The notes beneath the pieces are model-generated. The model saw nothing but the letters and a program-made list of their open reading frames with translations. It ran no database searches and was not told the DNA's origin. Position numbers and translations under genes: made by a program. From NCBI GenBank assembly GCA_037179385.1, contig CM074187.1, positions 52,300,879 to 52,364,878 on the forward strand: a DNA stretch of 64,000 bases, written 5' to 3'. Of this stretch, positions 10,309-21,649 are shown piece by piece. Every line of letters begins with the position of its first letter. Position 1 is the first letter of the stretch. The stretch comes from Holothuria scabra (taxonomy: Eukaryota > Echinodermata > Holothuroidea > Aspidochirotida > Holothuriidae).

Positions 10309-10553
10309 TTAAACTGGACGCATTTTCATCTGAGAGTACTGAAGGTAATAGTGATAGGTATTAGTGACAAGATTATACAATTCAAAGTCTTCATCACCGA
10401 AGGTTCCACGATTAATGTTGGCGGTGAAACAACTCTTGTACCACCAGCCTGCTCGATTGCCACTATGGGCAGCGCAGTTAATACTATAAGCATCGTTGTC
10501 GCGTTCAGGAGTCGAAAACGGTTGGTCCCGATGATCACTCATATAATCGTAAT
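10309..10553 (-). CDS. Orphan last exon of a fibrinogen-related domain
   Basis: The exon opens after an acceptor (TTTGACAG|AT) in phase 1 and runs to TAA. It encodes the C-terminal third of a FReD. It has YDYMSDHRDQPFSTPERDND, which includes the calcium-site Asp-Asn-Asp, a Cys pair (NCAA and KSC), the AGWWYKSC pocket motif and the end YSQMKMRPV. It is open and has no stops, unlike what would be expected for a long-dead copy. No FReD exons for it were found between here and locus A at 29.9 kb. It may be a duplicated leftover, or an alternative last exon for locus A, since its acceptor phase is the same as that of the exon at 30,118. Confidence 0.75.
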
Positions 10554-10725
10554 CTGTCAAATACATAAAAGAAAGTGTTGAGCTGTTATTATATTTACCA
10601 AATTTCTTTGAGGATTACATTATAGCAATGTACCATATACATTCACTATAGGACTGTCAGCATATATTTCAAATTGGTTGAACATTTTCCCAAATCTACT
10701 TCGCCCCTCTACTTACCTCTTATGT

Positions 10726-11261
10726 CCTCCGCTGTTCCGGAGGCTCCCCAGAAGTCCTCCTCTTTGCAGGAGTCAGTTCCGGAGACTCCTCGCTCTCTGT
10801 CCGGAGATTCTCGGGACGAGGAGGAAGCTCGCGAGGTTCCACATGAGGGGGTCGATCTCCTATCGGTGGTTGGAAATCAACCTAGGGTGTCCTATTATGG
10901 GGATTCCAGCTCCGAGGAGGAGCCCTTGTTCGGGACGGATATTCCCGACGACGTTTTGCGCACGCAATTGGGCTTTGACCCCCAGTCTTCGGATTTGCCG
11001 TCGTCCAAGTCTAAGCTGTCTCTTTATTAGCCTCCTAGGCCCGCGAAACCGGTTGACCGCGTTGCCGGTTGATGTTGAGTGTGAGGAAAGATATGAGGCG
11101 TTAGCTTCCGCCAGGAAATGGTCAGCTTTTTCGAAGGCGCAGTGTAGCAGCTTTAGGGTTGATGAGAGGGAGTGGCTTAAGCTGTTTAAGGTGCTTTACT
11201 TTCCTCAAGCCGCGGAGGATTACCTTAGGTCGGTAGGCTCTTCGGAAAGATCGGGTGAATG
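10726..11261 (+). pseudogene. DIRS-like gag ORF, 5' part
   Basis: Two overlapping plus frames encode a Ser/Pro/Glu-rich N-terminus (SSEEEPLFGTDIPDD) and, after a stop at about 11,028 and a frame change, a charged region (YEALASARKWSAFSKAQ, EREWLKLFKVLYFPQAAEDYL). The frame then enters the hAT-type insertion. Reading from GGTGAATG at 11,261 straight to 13,506 keeps the frame (SGE then WISSSDK), so the insertion cleanly split a single ORF. Confidence 0.6.
11254..11261 (+). repeat. 8-bp target site duplication (left)
   Basis: GGTGAATG, identical to 13,498-13,505 on the other side of the inserted element. An 8-bp duplication is the hallmark of hAT transposition. Confidence 0.9.
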
Positions 11262-13497
11262 CAGGGGTGGCGCCAGGATTTGCCCGACAGGGGGGCCAGC
11301 ATTTCGAGTCCCCGACAAACACAATGAGTTAGTTTCAGTGGGACGTGACATGGTAGAACCTGGGGCGCGCGAAGCGCGTTGAAATTTTTGGCTTTCTTCA
11401 ACAAATATTTCAAAATCTGGAGTTTGCTCAGAAGAAAAAGTTTTTAAACAAAATTCGGCTTTTGTAAGGACCATTAAAAAGTTGGGGTGCTTATTGAAGA
11501 CTCTGTCCTTTAAATGGGCAAAATAAAAAAATTACACAGGCGAGAGCTTGAATTCTTTTGGGGTTACGCATTTCATCGTACTAGGCCTAGGTAATAAGGC
11601 TTTCAGACGAAAGTGAAAATTTTCTCGGAAAATTTTTTCCTTTTTTGAGAGAAGATTTGAAAATAAACAGCTTATCATATTGGGGAAGTTTTAGAATTTT
11701 ATGAAAAAAATTGTTTTTTGGGTAAGGTTATAATGAAAAACTTGGGCTATCTATTCATTGATATTCGTGTCAAGAGCAATTGTCGGAGAGATTAAGAGCG
11801 TTCGCTTGGGTGTTTTATTGTACGGAGTATCCATCGAAAATTAAAAAAGTTTGCCATTGTTAACAAATATTAGAGAACCTGAAGGTTATGTTGGTAGAAC
11901 TGTAATTTTATGACATATTTTGAGGGTTTATGGAAGAATCTGACCCTCTCATGAGACAAATCAAGTAGGAGGTGATTTGTAGTTTTGTTGGGGTTTCTGA
12001 ATACCATCATGGAGACTAAGGCCTAGGAATTTTCCTTGCGGCAAAAGTTTGGTTTCCCATATATTTCAAGTATCATATTTTGTATATTGACATATGCGTA
12101 CGGGAGTGTTTCAATTTGGTAGGAGACAGAATAGTCTATTTTGTCTGAAATATGTAATCCTGCTCGAGAACTTACTAGAAATGCACAGTCTTTTTGAAAA
12201 CTTGAAAATCCAGAGAGCCGGAAATGGCATTTCCCAGGCTAGTAACCAGAAACAAAGCAGTCTTTATTTTAAGTTTTTTTTTCGCTATAAAATTTCACTT
12301 CATATTGCCCTCAAACGAAGAACAATTTGCAAGCATGCATTGTTCTGTTGAGTAATCTGTTCGACCAAAACACTATCAAAGCGGAGCGCCATCATGAGTT
12401 GGCAGCGTAGAAAAAATAAAAAAAATCTAACCCTCAGACATCCGGAAATTGCATTTCCCAGACTTGTAACTAGAAATGAAGCAGTCGTTATTTATGAGCG
12501 TTTCACCACAAAAGAAAAAAAAACCAAGTTGCTATGTGATCAGAAAATAACCAGATAAAAGGTAACGCTATATGGTCTTGTCTTTTTCTCTGGGAAAAAC
12601 TGTGCAACCGAATTGAAAGCATATCAATTTTTTTTTTTACTCTATTGAGACTCCTCGCTGTATTCAATTGCGAGGACCACTAAATTTATGAAATTTTCTA
12701 TATGACTATCCTCACTCCCGACAATAAATGATTTTACTTCCGACGTCTTTGAAGATATGTCACGTTACAACAATTAGGTGGCTTCAAATGAGTTTTCAGT
12801 CAGACTTATCAGGACAGGACACATTCGCACACTTCTGTTAATTATTATGTATAACTGAAAACGGCCTGGCCGATTATCATTACTATTGTTCGAATTCGGC
12901 TGTCGGGGCAGGGCAGATGGCGAACCATTGGGCACTGCATGCACCTGAACAACTTCTCGTCCGTTTGTAAGGAAAACTAGTAAAGCAAAATCAAGAAGAT
13001 CGTCCGGGGACTAACGTTAATCGGGCTTACATCTTTAATCGTGGGTCTATAGGTGAAGGCTCGGGGACAGGGGAAGGGCAGCCTTCCCCGACGGGAGTAT
13101 GGCCACTGGTTCCCCGTTGGTGCCACCCTTGGTTTCCAGCTCCCTGCAGGTCTGCAACACAAGCCTTGGTGATGAGTGACGTTGCGCGCACGGATTTAAG
13201 ATGGGACAAGGTACATGTTATGCATTTTAACAGAGCTATGAACTATGAGCTATGAGAAGTAATTGAAATTCGATTCCGATAGGTAGTAAAATAGTGTTAG
13301 AAAAGAAAAAATGATGTTCAAGATCACCCATCCAGTAAATTCAGTCAGTGAGGGTTTTTTTTATAATTTTTTTTATTTTTATTCCTCCCCGACGAAACCG
13401 CCGACCTTCCCCGACGGAAGGGGGGGGGGGACAGTGTTCCCCGACGGGGGGGGGGGGGGGCATGGCCCGGCCCCCCCCCCCGCTGGCGCCATCCCTG
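11262..13497. mobile_element. 2,236-bp non-autonomous hAT-type DNA transposon
   Basis: The ends are CAGGGGTGGCGCCAG and, reverse complemented on the right, CAGGGATGGCGCCAG, a 15-bp terminal inverted repeat with one mismatch. It is flanked by the perfect 8-bp duplication GGTGAATG. Both features are typical of the hAT superfamily. Inside are G/C-rich runs close to the right end (CCCCGACGG-type repeats, a long G run at 13,445-13,460) and AT-rich filler. No transposase domain could be seen in any frame, so it would depend on an enzyme encoded elsewhere. It contains two copies of the GGAAATGGCATTTCC-type motif (about 12,223 and 12,441) shared with other elements in the window. Confidence 0.9.
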
Positions 13498-13505
13498 GGT
13501 GAATG

Positions 13506-14050
13506 GATATCTTCCTCTGATAAACAGCTTATGTCGGCTTGTAGTCGGATGGTCTCGGCAGCGCGGGCTGGCCTTAAGTTTTCGTCCGCGTTGTTGTTGG
13601 TCGCAGAGGTCCTTACCAAGTCTTTTCAGTCTTCCGCGGTTTCCAGAAGGGAAACGGCGACTCTGGTCAGCCTTCTCGGACCGATCGCTAGAAATGTGTT
13701 CGACCAGTTTGCAAGAATTTCGGTCAAAGCTGTCGCGGTTCAGCGCGAGACCGTACTGGATGCCATGCGGCTCCCCCGGAAGGACATAAAGCGTAGGTTC
13801 TCCCAGTTACCCTTTTCGGGCGAGGATTTGTTCGGGGGTCAGTTTGACTTGCAGCTGCAACCAGAAGCCGAACGGAGGAAGGACATGTTTAAAGCTAGTT
13901 TGTCAGGGCCTCGTTTTCAGCCTTCCTCTCGGTCTAGGCGATTTCGGTCTCAGTCGCAGCGTTCTCAACCGAGTTCGTCTTTCGGTCCTCCGCTTAGACC
14001 TTCCTCGTCCTCGTCCCAGCCTAGACGTTTCCAACGCCGTCTCTGTCCCA
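13506..14050 (+). pseudogene. DIRS-like gag ORF, 3' part
   Basis: The plus frame continues the gag-like protein: WISSSDKQLMSACSRMVSA, an Ala/Leu-rich helical part, FQSSAVSRRETATLVSLLG, and then RRKDMFKASLSG. The end is Ser/Arg/Pro-rich (SRSRRFRSQSQRSQPSSS), which may be a basic nucleic-acid-binding tail. This resembles the gag-like first ORF of DIRS elements in composition; I do not recognise a named domain. The frame shifts near 14,050, where the reverse transcriptase begins in another frame. Confidence 0.6.
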
Positions 14051-14054
14051 GGGC

Positions 14055-14660
14055 ATGTGGGCTTCGTCTATCGATCTCAAGGACGCCTATCTTCACATTC
14101 CGATCCACAAGGATTTCCATAGGTTACTGTTCTTCCACTACAAGGGTGTCGACTACTGTTTCAGAGACCTTCCCTTCGGGTTGGCCACGGCTCCAAGTGT
14201 CTTCACTAACGTCTCCAGAGCAGTGGTAGCCTTTCTCAGAAGGAACAACATTCACTTGTTCACTTACCTGGACAACTGGTTGATCTTAGGACGTTCAAGA
14301 GAAGACGCCGAACGAAGCACCGGCTTCGTAATCCAGGTTTTGCAGAGCCTAGGCTGAGTTATAAATTCGGAGAAGTCATCTCCGATTCCGCCTCAGTTCG
14401 TCACTTACCTGGGTGCCAGCCTAGATTTTCGGTCCGGTCTGGCCTCCCCGTCTCGAGAAAGGGTGTCAGCCATGGTGACCGCAGTGAACGATCTCCTGGC
14501 AACGAGAAGTCCCGTGCCGAGATTCTGGCTTCACCTTCTGGGTTTGATGGCATCGCTGGTAGAGATACTCCCATTGTGCCGACTTCGCATGAGGCCAATA
14601 CAGTTTCATGTTCTAGGACACTTCAGACCAAATTTCCATCCTCTTTCTGGAAGATTTCGG
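14055..14660 (+). pseudogene. DIRS-like reverse transcriptase fragment, damaged catalytic motif
   Basis: The frame shows the DIRS reverse transcriptase order: SIDLKDAYLHIPIHKD (first catalytic Asp), LPFGLATAPSVFT, and then FTYLDNWLILG where the family has YLDD. The second Asp of the catalytic pair is thus Asn. A TGA follows at 14,355-14,357. The same frame then continues with FVTYLGASLDF and LLGLMASLVEILPLCRLRM, the typical connection region. Upstream motifs and the RNase H and recombinase parts are not recognisable. The enzyme must be inactive. Confidence 0.8.
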
Positions 14661-14732
14661 TCGATCAGGCAACCGTTCCCTACTTGTTTTCGAGGCTGTT
14701 GTTTGCTGTTAGATTATATCAGGGAGGTGTTA

Positions 14733-15403
14733 GGAAGGAGACACAACAGCCCTATCTATCACACAATAGGTACTTCAAAAATAGTAATTCGCATTTAAGC
14801 ATCAAACTTTGATTGGCAGGTCTCTTTGTTCCTATTGTTAAGCCTTGTTGACCAGTCCCATGCTTAAGAGGATTTGCCTCTTTCACACCCAAGTAATTCT
14901 GAAACAATTGTCTTTGTTAAAAGATGCTTTGATCTGAGGTTTGTTACCAACAGGTTTCAAACTCTAATCAAAAGTTTCAGCTAAACGATTCTCAATGAAA
15001 GTTTAAATAGTTTACTTTCTTTGTTTTGCAACGAATTCGATGAGTCGTCTGCTATAAGCATTGTTAAAGGCTAAATCATTTTACCCGATTTTCCAAATTT
15101 CCTTATAACTCCTAAACACTCGAAATGTATATTGCGTTAAAATTCCCCAAAGAAATAAATAGAAATGACATTTTTTGCGACAAATAACGACCAAAGTGTA
15201 AAATTTCATGTTTTCATGACGGCTGGCAACGAAAAGTTAACGAGATACAACGTAAAGGCGTGCCCCCTCAATGGATTTTTAACAATGTATCACTGATCCT
15301 AGTTGGTCTAGGTATTGAGATAAAATATTTGGGAAGAAAAGGAAGATTATTGTCCGCAACAAACATTGCCCCAAAGAGTCAATAGAACATTGTGTCTCCT
15401 TCC
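14733..15403. mobile_element. 671-bp non-autonomous element flanked by TA (mariner-type MITE candidate)
   Basis: The left end GGAAGGAGACACAA (14,733-14,746) is repeated exactly, inverted, at 15,390-15,403. A TA dinucleotide lies at each border (14,731-14,732 and 15,404-15,405), which is the target duplication of Tc1/mariner elements. The inside is AT-rich and non-coding, in contrast to the GC-richer DIRS sequence on both sides. The flanking bases extend the symmetry by chance (GT and AC), so the exact border could differ by two bases. Confidence 0.65.
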
Positions 15404-16250
15404 TAACCCGTCCTTGATTATATCTTCCAAATATCAGGTCCGTCAAGTGTCAGAAGATTATCCCGGTCGACCAGACGTTCTGCGGGCCTCAGTGCTTCCG
15501 TTGTCGGTGAGGTGGCCCTCTCCTTTGAGGACCGGGATCGTCTAAGTGTGACGGATCTTTAAGGTTAGAGGGTTGTTGTGTGTATTGTGTTTTGTCTAAC
15601 CATCTGCTTTCTCTCCCCTTTAGCAGTTCAGGGTAAGTTCGAGGGTGCTGGAACTTCCCCAAGGTTGCGTTGGGTCTGCTGATAAGTGGAATAGGACGAT
15701 GGAGGGCGTCCTTCCTACTGGTGTGGGGAGGAAGAGCACCCTCCCTTGCGGTGCTATTGGTTTACCAGGGTTGGTTGCGGGTAGTTGGGGATTACATGTG
15801 TGAACAGGAGGTAAGTATTGGGGTCTAGCAGATTCCCAATCCAGGGAGTGTCAGGAATTTCCATTTAATTAAAGAATTGCAACTCGCAACAACAATTTTC
15901 ATTTCAAAAAATTGCCGTATGTGTATAAAGTCACATGAACATTAAAATCAAAGTGCGCCTCGATTAAGATAATTCAGGAACTAATCATAATACACTATTT
16001 AATAACTGTTTGTGTTTTGAGCTCGAGGAAGACGAACTTGCATATTGCATAAAATCAACAACTTAACAGAACTTACACTTTGGGAGAAGGGTAAGGGAAA
16101 ACGAAGTAGTGTATTCCGTAATATTTTAGGTTTGTCTTGTTTTAATCTTGTGGCAATATTTTTGTTTCTTATTTGTCCATTCACGCAATACATTTCCCTG
16201 GTTTATTTTCATTTTTATACGTTTTTACAGAAAAAAGATGAAAAATGCTT

Positions 16251-16313
16251 TTATATATATATATAAACCGCATAATGTTAAAGTGCGTGTATCATATATA
16301 TATATATATATAG
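16251..16313. repeat. Two short (TA)n arrays
   Basis: TA arrays at about 16,251-16,264 and 16,293-16,313 stand directly before the 3' end of the minus-strand Penelope-like element. Confidence 0.8.
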
Positions 16314-18343
<2,030 letters not shown>

Positions 18344-18348
18344 TATCA

Positions 18349-18688
18349 CTAATTCGGCACTTAGGGGGAAAGTTGTTGTTGAAAAGTCGACCTTAGGGGG
18401 AAAAAATTTTGGGGGCGAATTATAAGTTTCGCCTTAACGTTTCTACACACTTTTTTCTATAGGAATACGTAAACGGACAATGACGCCCTCCTAGAATTAT
18501 AAAGTAGATGCAATTACTTCAATGTTGTCAAATTTACGGACACCTAGCTGTTAACACAAACGGATGGCTGGCCATTGAAATAACGTTGTTTATATTTTTA
18601 GACGTTAGGGCGAATTCTTTTACTTATATTTTTATTGTTATGTACGCGCAGATATAACAATTTCCCCCTAAGGTGGGAATTAGCGTTA
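18349..18688. mobile_element. MITE, copy 1, with TA microsatellites at both ends
   Basis: The left end CTAATTCGGCACTTAGGGGG and the right end (reverse complement CTAATTCCCACCTTAGGGGG) form a terminal inverted repeat of about 23 bp with a few mismatches. The body is about 340 bp, non-coding, and recurs inverted at 18,796-19,145 and more diverged at 21,257-21,622. Every copy sits in TA repeats, so TA is the likely target. The superfamily cannot be named. Confidence 0.7.
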
Positions 18689-18708
18689 TATATATATATA
18701 TATATATC

Positions 18709-18795
<87 letters not shown>
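18689..18795. repeat. (TA)n microsatellite in the middle of an inverted repeat
   Basis: About 107 bp of TA repeats, with a few interruptions (CTA, GTA), separate the two oppositely oriented MITE copies. Confidence 0.95.
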
Positions 18796-18797
<2 letters not shown>

Positions 18798-19145
18798 CGC
18801 TAATTCCCACCTTAAGGGTAAATTGTTACATCTGCTTGTACATAGGGCGAAAAAATAACAGTAAAATACATAAGAGAAAGAATTCGGCCTAACGTCTAAA
18901 CATATAAACAACGTTATTTCAATGGCCAGTCATCCGTTCGTGTTAACAGCTAGGTGTCCGTAAATTTGACAACTTTGAAGTAATTGTATCTTCTTTGTAA
19001 ATCTAGGAGGGCGCCTTTGTCCGTTTACGTATTCCTATAGAAAAAGTGTGTAGAAACGTTAAGGCGAAACTAATATTTCGCCCCAATTTTTTTTCCCCTA
19101 AGGTCGACTTTTCAACAACAACTTTCCCCCTAAGTGCCGAATTAG
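18796..19145. mobile_element. MITE, copy 2, inverted relative to copy 1
   Basis: This is the reverse complement of 18,349-18,688 with scattered substitutions and small indels. Landmarks are the shared end CTAATTCGGCACTTAGGGGG (on the minus strand from 19,145), the block GTTAACAGCTAGGTGTCCGT and the block TCCGTTTACGTATTCCTATA. Together the two copies form an inverted repeat of almost 800 bp with a TA centre. Confidence 0.8.
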
Positions 19146-19148
19146 GCA

Positions 19149-19198
19149 AATATATATATATATTTATATAAATTATATATGTATATATATATATATAT
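19149..19198. repeat. (TA)n microsatellite, interrupted
   Basis: TA-rich array with TTTATATAAATTATATATG interruptions, between MITE copy 2 and the 3' end of the Penelope-like element that starts at 19,199. Confidence 0.85.
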
Positions 19199-21163
19199 GC
19201 AAACGAGTACTGCAAGTATAGAGAGTGCTCAACCTAAGGAGCAATACACAATTAAGGTTAGGTTGGAAAAGCTTAACTAAGTTGTACAGACTGTTTCGCC
19301 CGAAGGCCCTTCAGCAACTAACTATGAATAAAACGAGGCAAGTCGACTCCATTACTGTGAGTTCGTATTAGCACAGTCTACAATGCAGGGATAAGGCTTT
19401 TCTATAGCCGGAGAGAAGGAACTTTTTGTTGCGCCTACATATGGAGATGAGCTCGTATTCTGAGTTAAGAATAGTCGATTTGTTGGAAGTTAATGATGTA
19501 GTTTTTCTCACAGTGCCAAAGGTTACAGCGTTTTGTTCTAGGTGTAAATGGCTGCACATGTCGTAGTATTCGTCGGGTGATTTTGTAAGGGATTTCGTTG
19601 TCTTTCAGTTGCCAAATGTGTTTGCTGAGCTCAGTATGATTTTTCTTTTCTTTGTCCTTGAATGTTCTTTGTGTCCTGTGTATCTTTCTTTGAAAGTAGT
19701 GGCTGCTAAACCTATGTTATGTCTTCTCGCTATTGTGAGTGGATATTCTTGCCTCGTAGATGAGGTTTTTGGCCGTGCATTTTCCTGGGAGGAGGCAATC
19801 ATCTTTGCTTCTGCTGTTGCAGGTGTGCTGGACGTCATGTGGTGTAGAATCGATTATTTTGTTGTTGTGGGCCTTTATTGTGGTTTCCATGTTGTCCGTG
19901 CAACTGTAGCTTAATTTGAGGGTGCTTCTATTACAAATTTTGTGTAGATGGTGGCCTGTAGGGAAATGGTGGTCCACAAGTGAAAGAAACTTTTTTCCAA
20001 TGTTCGTTTTGACCTGTTTGCTGTTCGGTGGGTTAAACCAGGTTATTCTTCGTTTCCCTTGTTTCACTTGGTCTGTTTGTTTCATCTGGCTGGGGGTCTT
20101 TGGCTGGAAGGCGAGGTTGGCTTTATAACCGGCTTCATTCAAGGCTTTTTGGCAGTCATGTTTAGCATGGTTGAATACTTCTTCGTTACTGGAGATGTTA
20201 TTTAGACGTGTTTCTATGGACTGGGGAATTCTCTTAATGACGACGGGTGGATGGTTTGATTCTACATGGACATAGAGGTGTTTATCCCCTGGTTTCGAAT
20301 AAGGTCTGTACTCTTTTTTATGGAGGTCAAGTGTGACGTCTAGGAAATCGGTTACGGTTGAGTTTGCTGTGGCTGTAATCTGGAGGCCAAGCTGTTTGAA
20401 TTTGTCGCAGAGCCTCTTCTTGATTCTTTCTGCAATGACCGGGGGTTTGCTGATGACCGCTAATCCGTCATCACGATATAAACCTATGTTCTCTTCAGGT
20501 ATGAGGTTGCTAGTCTCGGTGAGAATGTATTGCCCGACTAGCTCGCATGTCTCAACCCTGTCATACGACCCCATGGTTACATCGAAAAGATCGTTGGAGT
20601 CAGCTTTTTGCCAAGTTGTGTCGTTGTGGGATAGTAGGGTGTATTTGGCATGGACGATGATGTCTATCTCTGTTGGTGTTACGGTGGTGAACCTCTTGGA
20701 GAATTGCAGTGCTTTTAGCATCAAATCTTTGTTGATGGAGGGATAGAAATTTACAACATCAAAAGTGATGGATGTAGAATTTTCTCTGGTAGGTATGTTC
20801 ATAAACCAGTCGATGACAGCCTTGGAATTCTTCCATTGGTTGACTTTTGTAGCATTCAGCACTTCAGCATTGATTCTGTCAAGTATTTGTTTGGAAATAA
20901 TACCAATTTCACTTTTTGTCGGGGTTTATGAGTCTGCATGTGGGATGACTTCTGGAATTCTCTTTGTGGTCCTTCAGTATAATATATGCTGGTTTAGTGG
21001 CCATTACATCTACTCTATCCGATATTTCTAGGGAGTTGGCAATTCGCTTGGCCTCTAGATTAGTGGTATGTTGTGAGTGCTTCTCAGATTTCTTGTACGT
21101 GGCGGTCACGTTGTCCTTCATCAGTTTTTCATAGTGTTGTTTGTCCACGGAGTAATAATTGCT
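19199..21163 (-). mobile_element. Penelope-like element, nearly complete reverse transcriptase and endonuclease, broken
   Basis: Read on the minus strand, 21,163-20,909 has the N-terminal part (SNYYSVDKQHYEKLMKDNVT, PAYIILKDHKEN, PTCRLINP) up to a stop. Then 20,862-19,717 has the reverse transcriptase core: SITFDVVNFYPSI (first Asp), TMGSYDRVETCELVG and IGLYRDDGLAV (catalytic Asp pair intact at residues 131-132 of this frame). FLDVTLDLH follows. The endonuclease starts with LSYSCTDNM, a Cys-rich part and LIYEA; a frameshift near 19,740 moves it to IGLAATTFKERYTGH. The C-terminus ILNSEYELISIC is in yet another frame at about 19,475-19,440. The 3' end carries a hammerhead-like fold (19,280-19,319) and is bordered by TA repeats. 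Confidence 0.9.
19280..19319 (-). ncRNA. Hammerhead-ribozyme-like fold of a Penelope-like element
   Basis: On the minus strand, stem I 5' side AGTTG (19319-19315) is followed by CTGAAGG (19314-19308). Stem II GCC/GGC is closed by a TTCG tetraloop (19307-19298). GAAA (19297-19294) and stem III ACA/TGT with loop GTC come next, then A at 19285 as the predicted cleavage nucleotide. Stem I 3' side CAACT (19284-19280) pairs perfectly with AGTTG. The core departs from the consensus CUGANGA at one place, the final A9 being G. This base is normally required, so the copy may cleave poorly or not at all. Position and architecture agree with ribozymes known from Penelope-like terminal repeats. Confidence 0.65.
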
Positions 21164-21212
21164 TCCTTGTACCCACTGACAAAACTAGCAATTATTACTC
21201 CGTGGACAAACA
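21138..21212. repeat. 26-bp perfect inverted repeat at an inversion junction
   Basis: The arms are 21,138-21,163 and 21,187-21,212 and contain AGCAATTATTACTCCGTGGA; the spacer is 23 nt. Both arms encode the same SNYYSVDKQ peptide of the Penelope-like reverse transcriptase, one on each strand. Confidence 0.9.
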
Positions 21213-21240
21213 GTTAAACTTTTCCAACCTAACCTTAATT
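21164..21240 (+). mobile_element. Inverted 5' fragment of the Penelope-like element
   Basis: On the plus strand the frame reads LVPTDKTSNYYSVDKQ and then passes into TTCCAACCTAACCTTAATTG. That sequence also closes the element at its other end (19,243-19,262, inverted). The element is thus flanked by oppositely oriented copies of its terminal sequence, as produced by inversion during target-primed reverse transcription or by an arrangement of pseudo-terminal repeats. Confidence 0.7.
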
Positions 21241-21256
21241 GTATGTATATATATAC

Positions 21257-21622
21257 CTAATTGTGGAATAAGGGTAAAGTTTTGGGCAAAATATCAACGT
21301 TAGGGGGAAATTACCTTTAGGGGGAAATTACCTTTAGGGGGAAAATTTACTTTCCCCTTTACGTTTTCACACACTGTTTTAATGGGAATACGTTAGTGTA
21401 TAGCAAAATACATATGGGGGTACGTAATATACCTAATTACTTCAATGTTGACCAAATTACGGACGCCTATCTGTTAACACGTACAACTAATGGACTATTG
21501 AATTTACGTACATTTATATGTTTTTCCTTAAAGGCGAAATATACAGTTATGTATTTTATTGTTTTTCATTTCGCCTAAACGTATCAAGATATACAAATTT
21601 CCCCCGAATGTTCAATCTAGTG
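21257..21622 (+). mobile_element. MITE, copy 3, diverged
   Basis: It has the same order of blocks as the copies at 18,349 and 18,796: CTAATT start, TTAGGGGGAAATT, ATGGGAATACGTTA, CTAATTACTTCAATGTTG, a CGGACGCCTATCTGTTAACA block, and an end with TTTCCCCC. A 19-bp piece with CCTTTAGGGGGAAATTA is duplicated in tandem near its start (about 21,300-21,345). TA repeats lie at both borders (21,240-21,255 and 21,624-21,648). Confidence 0.7.
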
Positions 21623-21649
21623 GTATATATATACATATATATATACATA

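Larger units (their letters stand above)
10685..15845 (+). mobile_element. DIRS-like retrotransposon, broken and interrupted
   Basis: A GC-richer block than its surroundings holds a gag-like region (10,726-11,261 and 13,506-14,050), a reverse transcriptase start (14,055-14,357) and a connection region (14,358-14,660). GC-rich debris follows (15,406-15,845). DIRS-type elements copy RNA to DNA and integrate with a tyrosine recombinase; no recombinase could be recognised here. The element is interrupted by a hAT-type element (11,262-13,497) and by a TA-flanked element (14,733-15,403). Frameshifts (about 11,030-11,070) and an in-frame stop at 14,355 make it inactive. The terminal repeats were not identified, so the borders are approximate. 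Confidence 0.75.

Noticed and set aside
10685..15845. Bacterial contamination or horizontal transfer because of higher GC
   Set aside because: The GC-richer block is explained by a DIRS-like element with recognisable reverse transcriptase motifs.
19609..20746. Plus-strand frames of 70-137 codons
   Set aside because: Antisense shadows of the Penelope-like reverse transcriptase on the minus strand.
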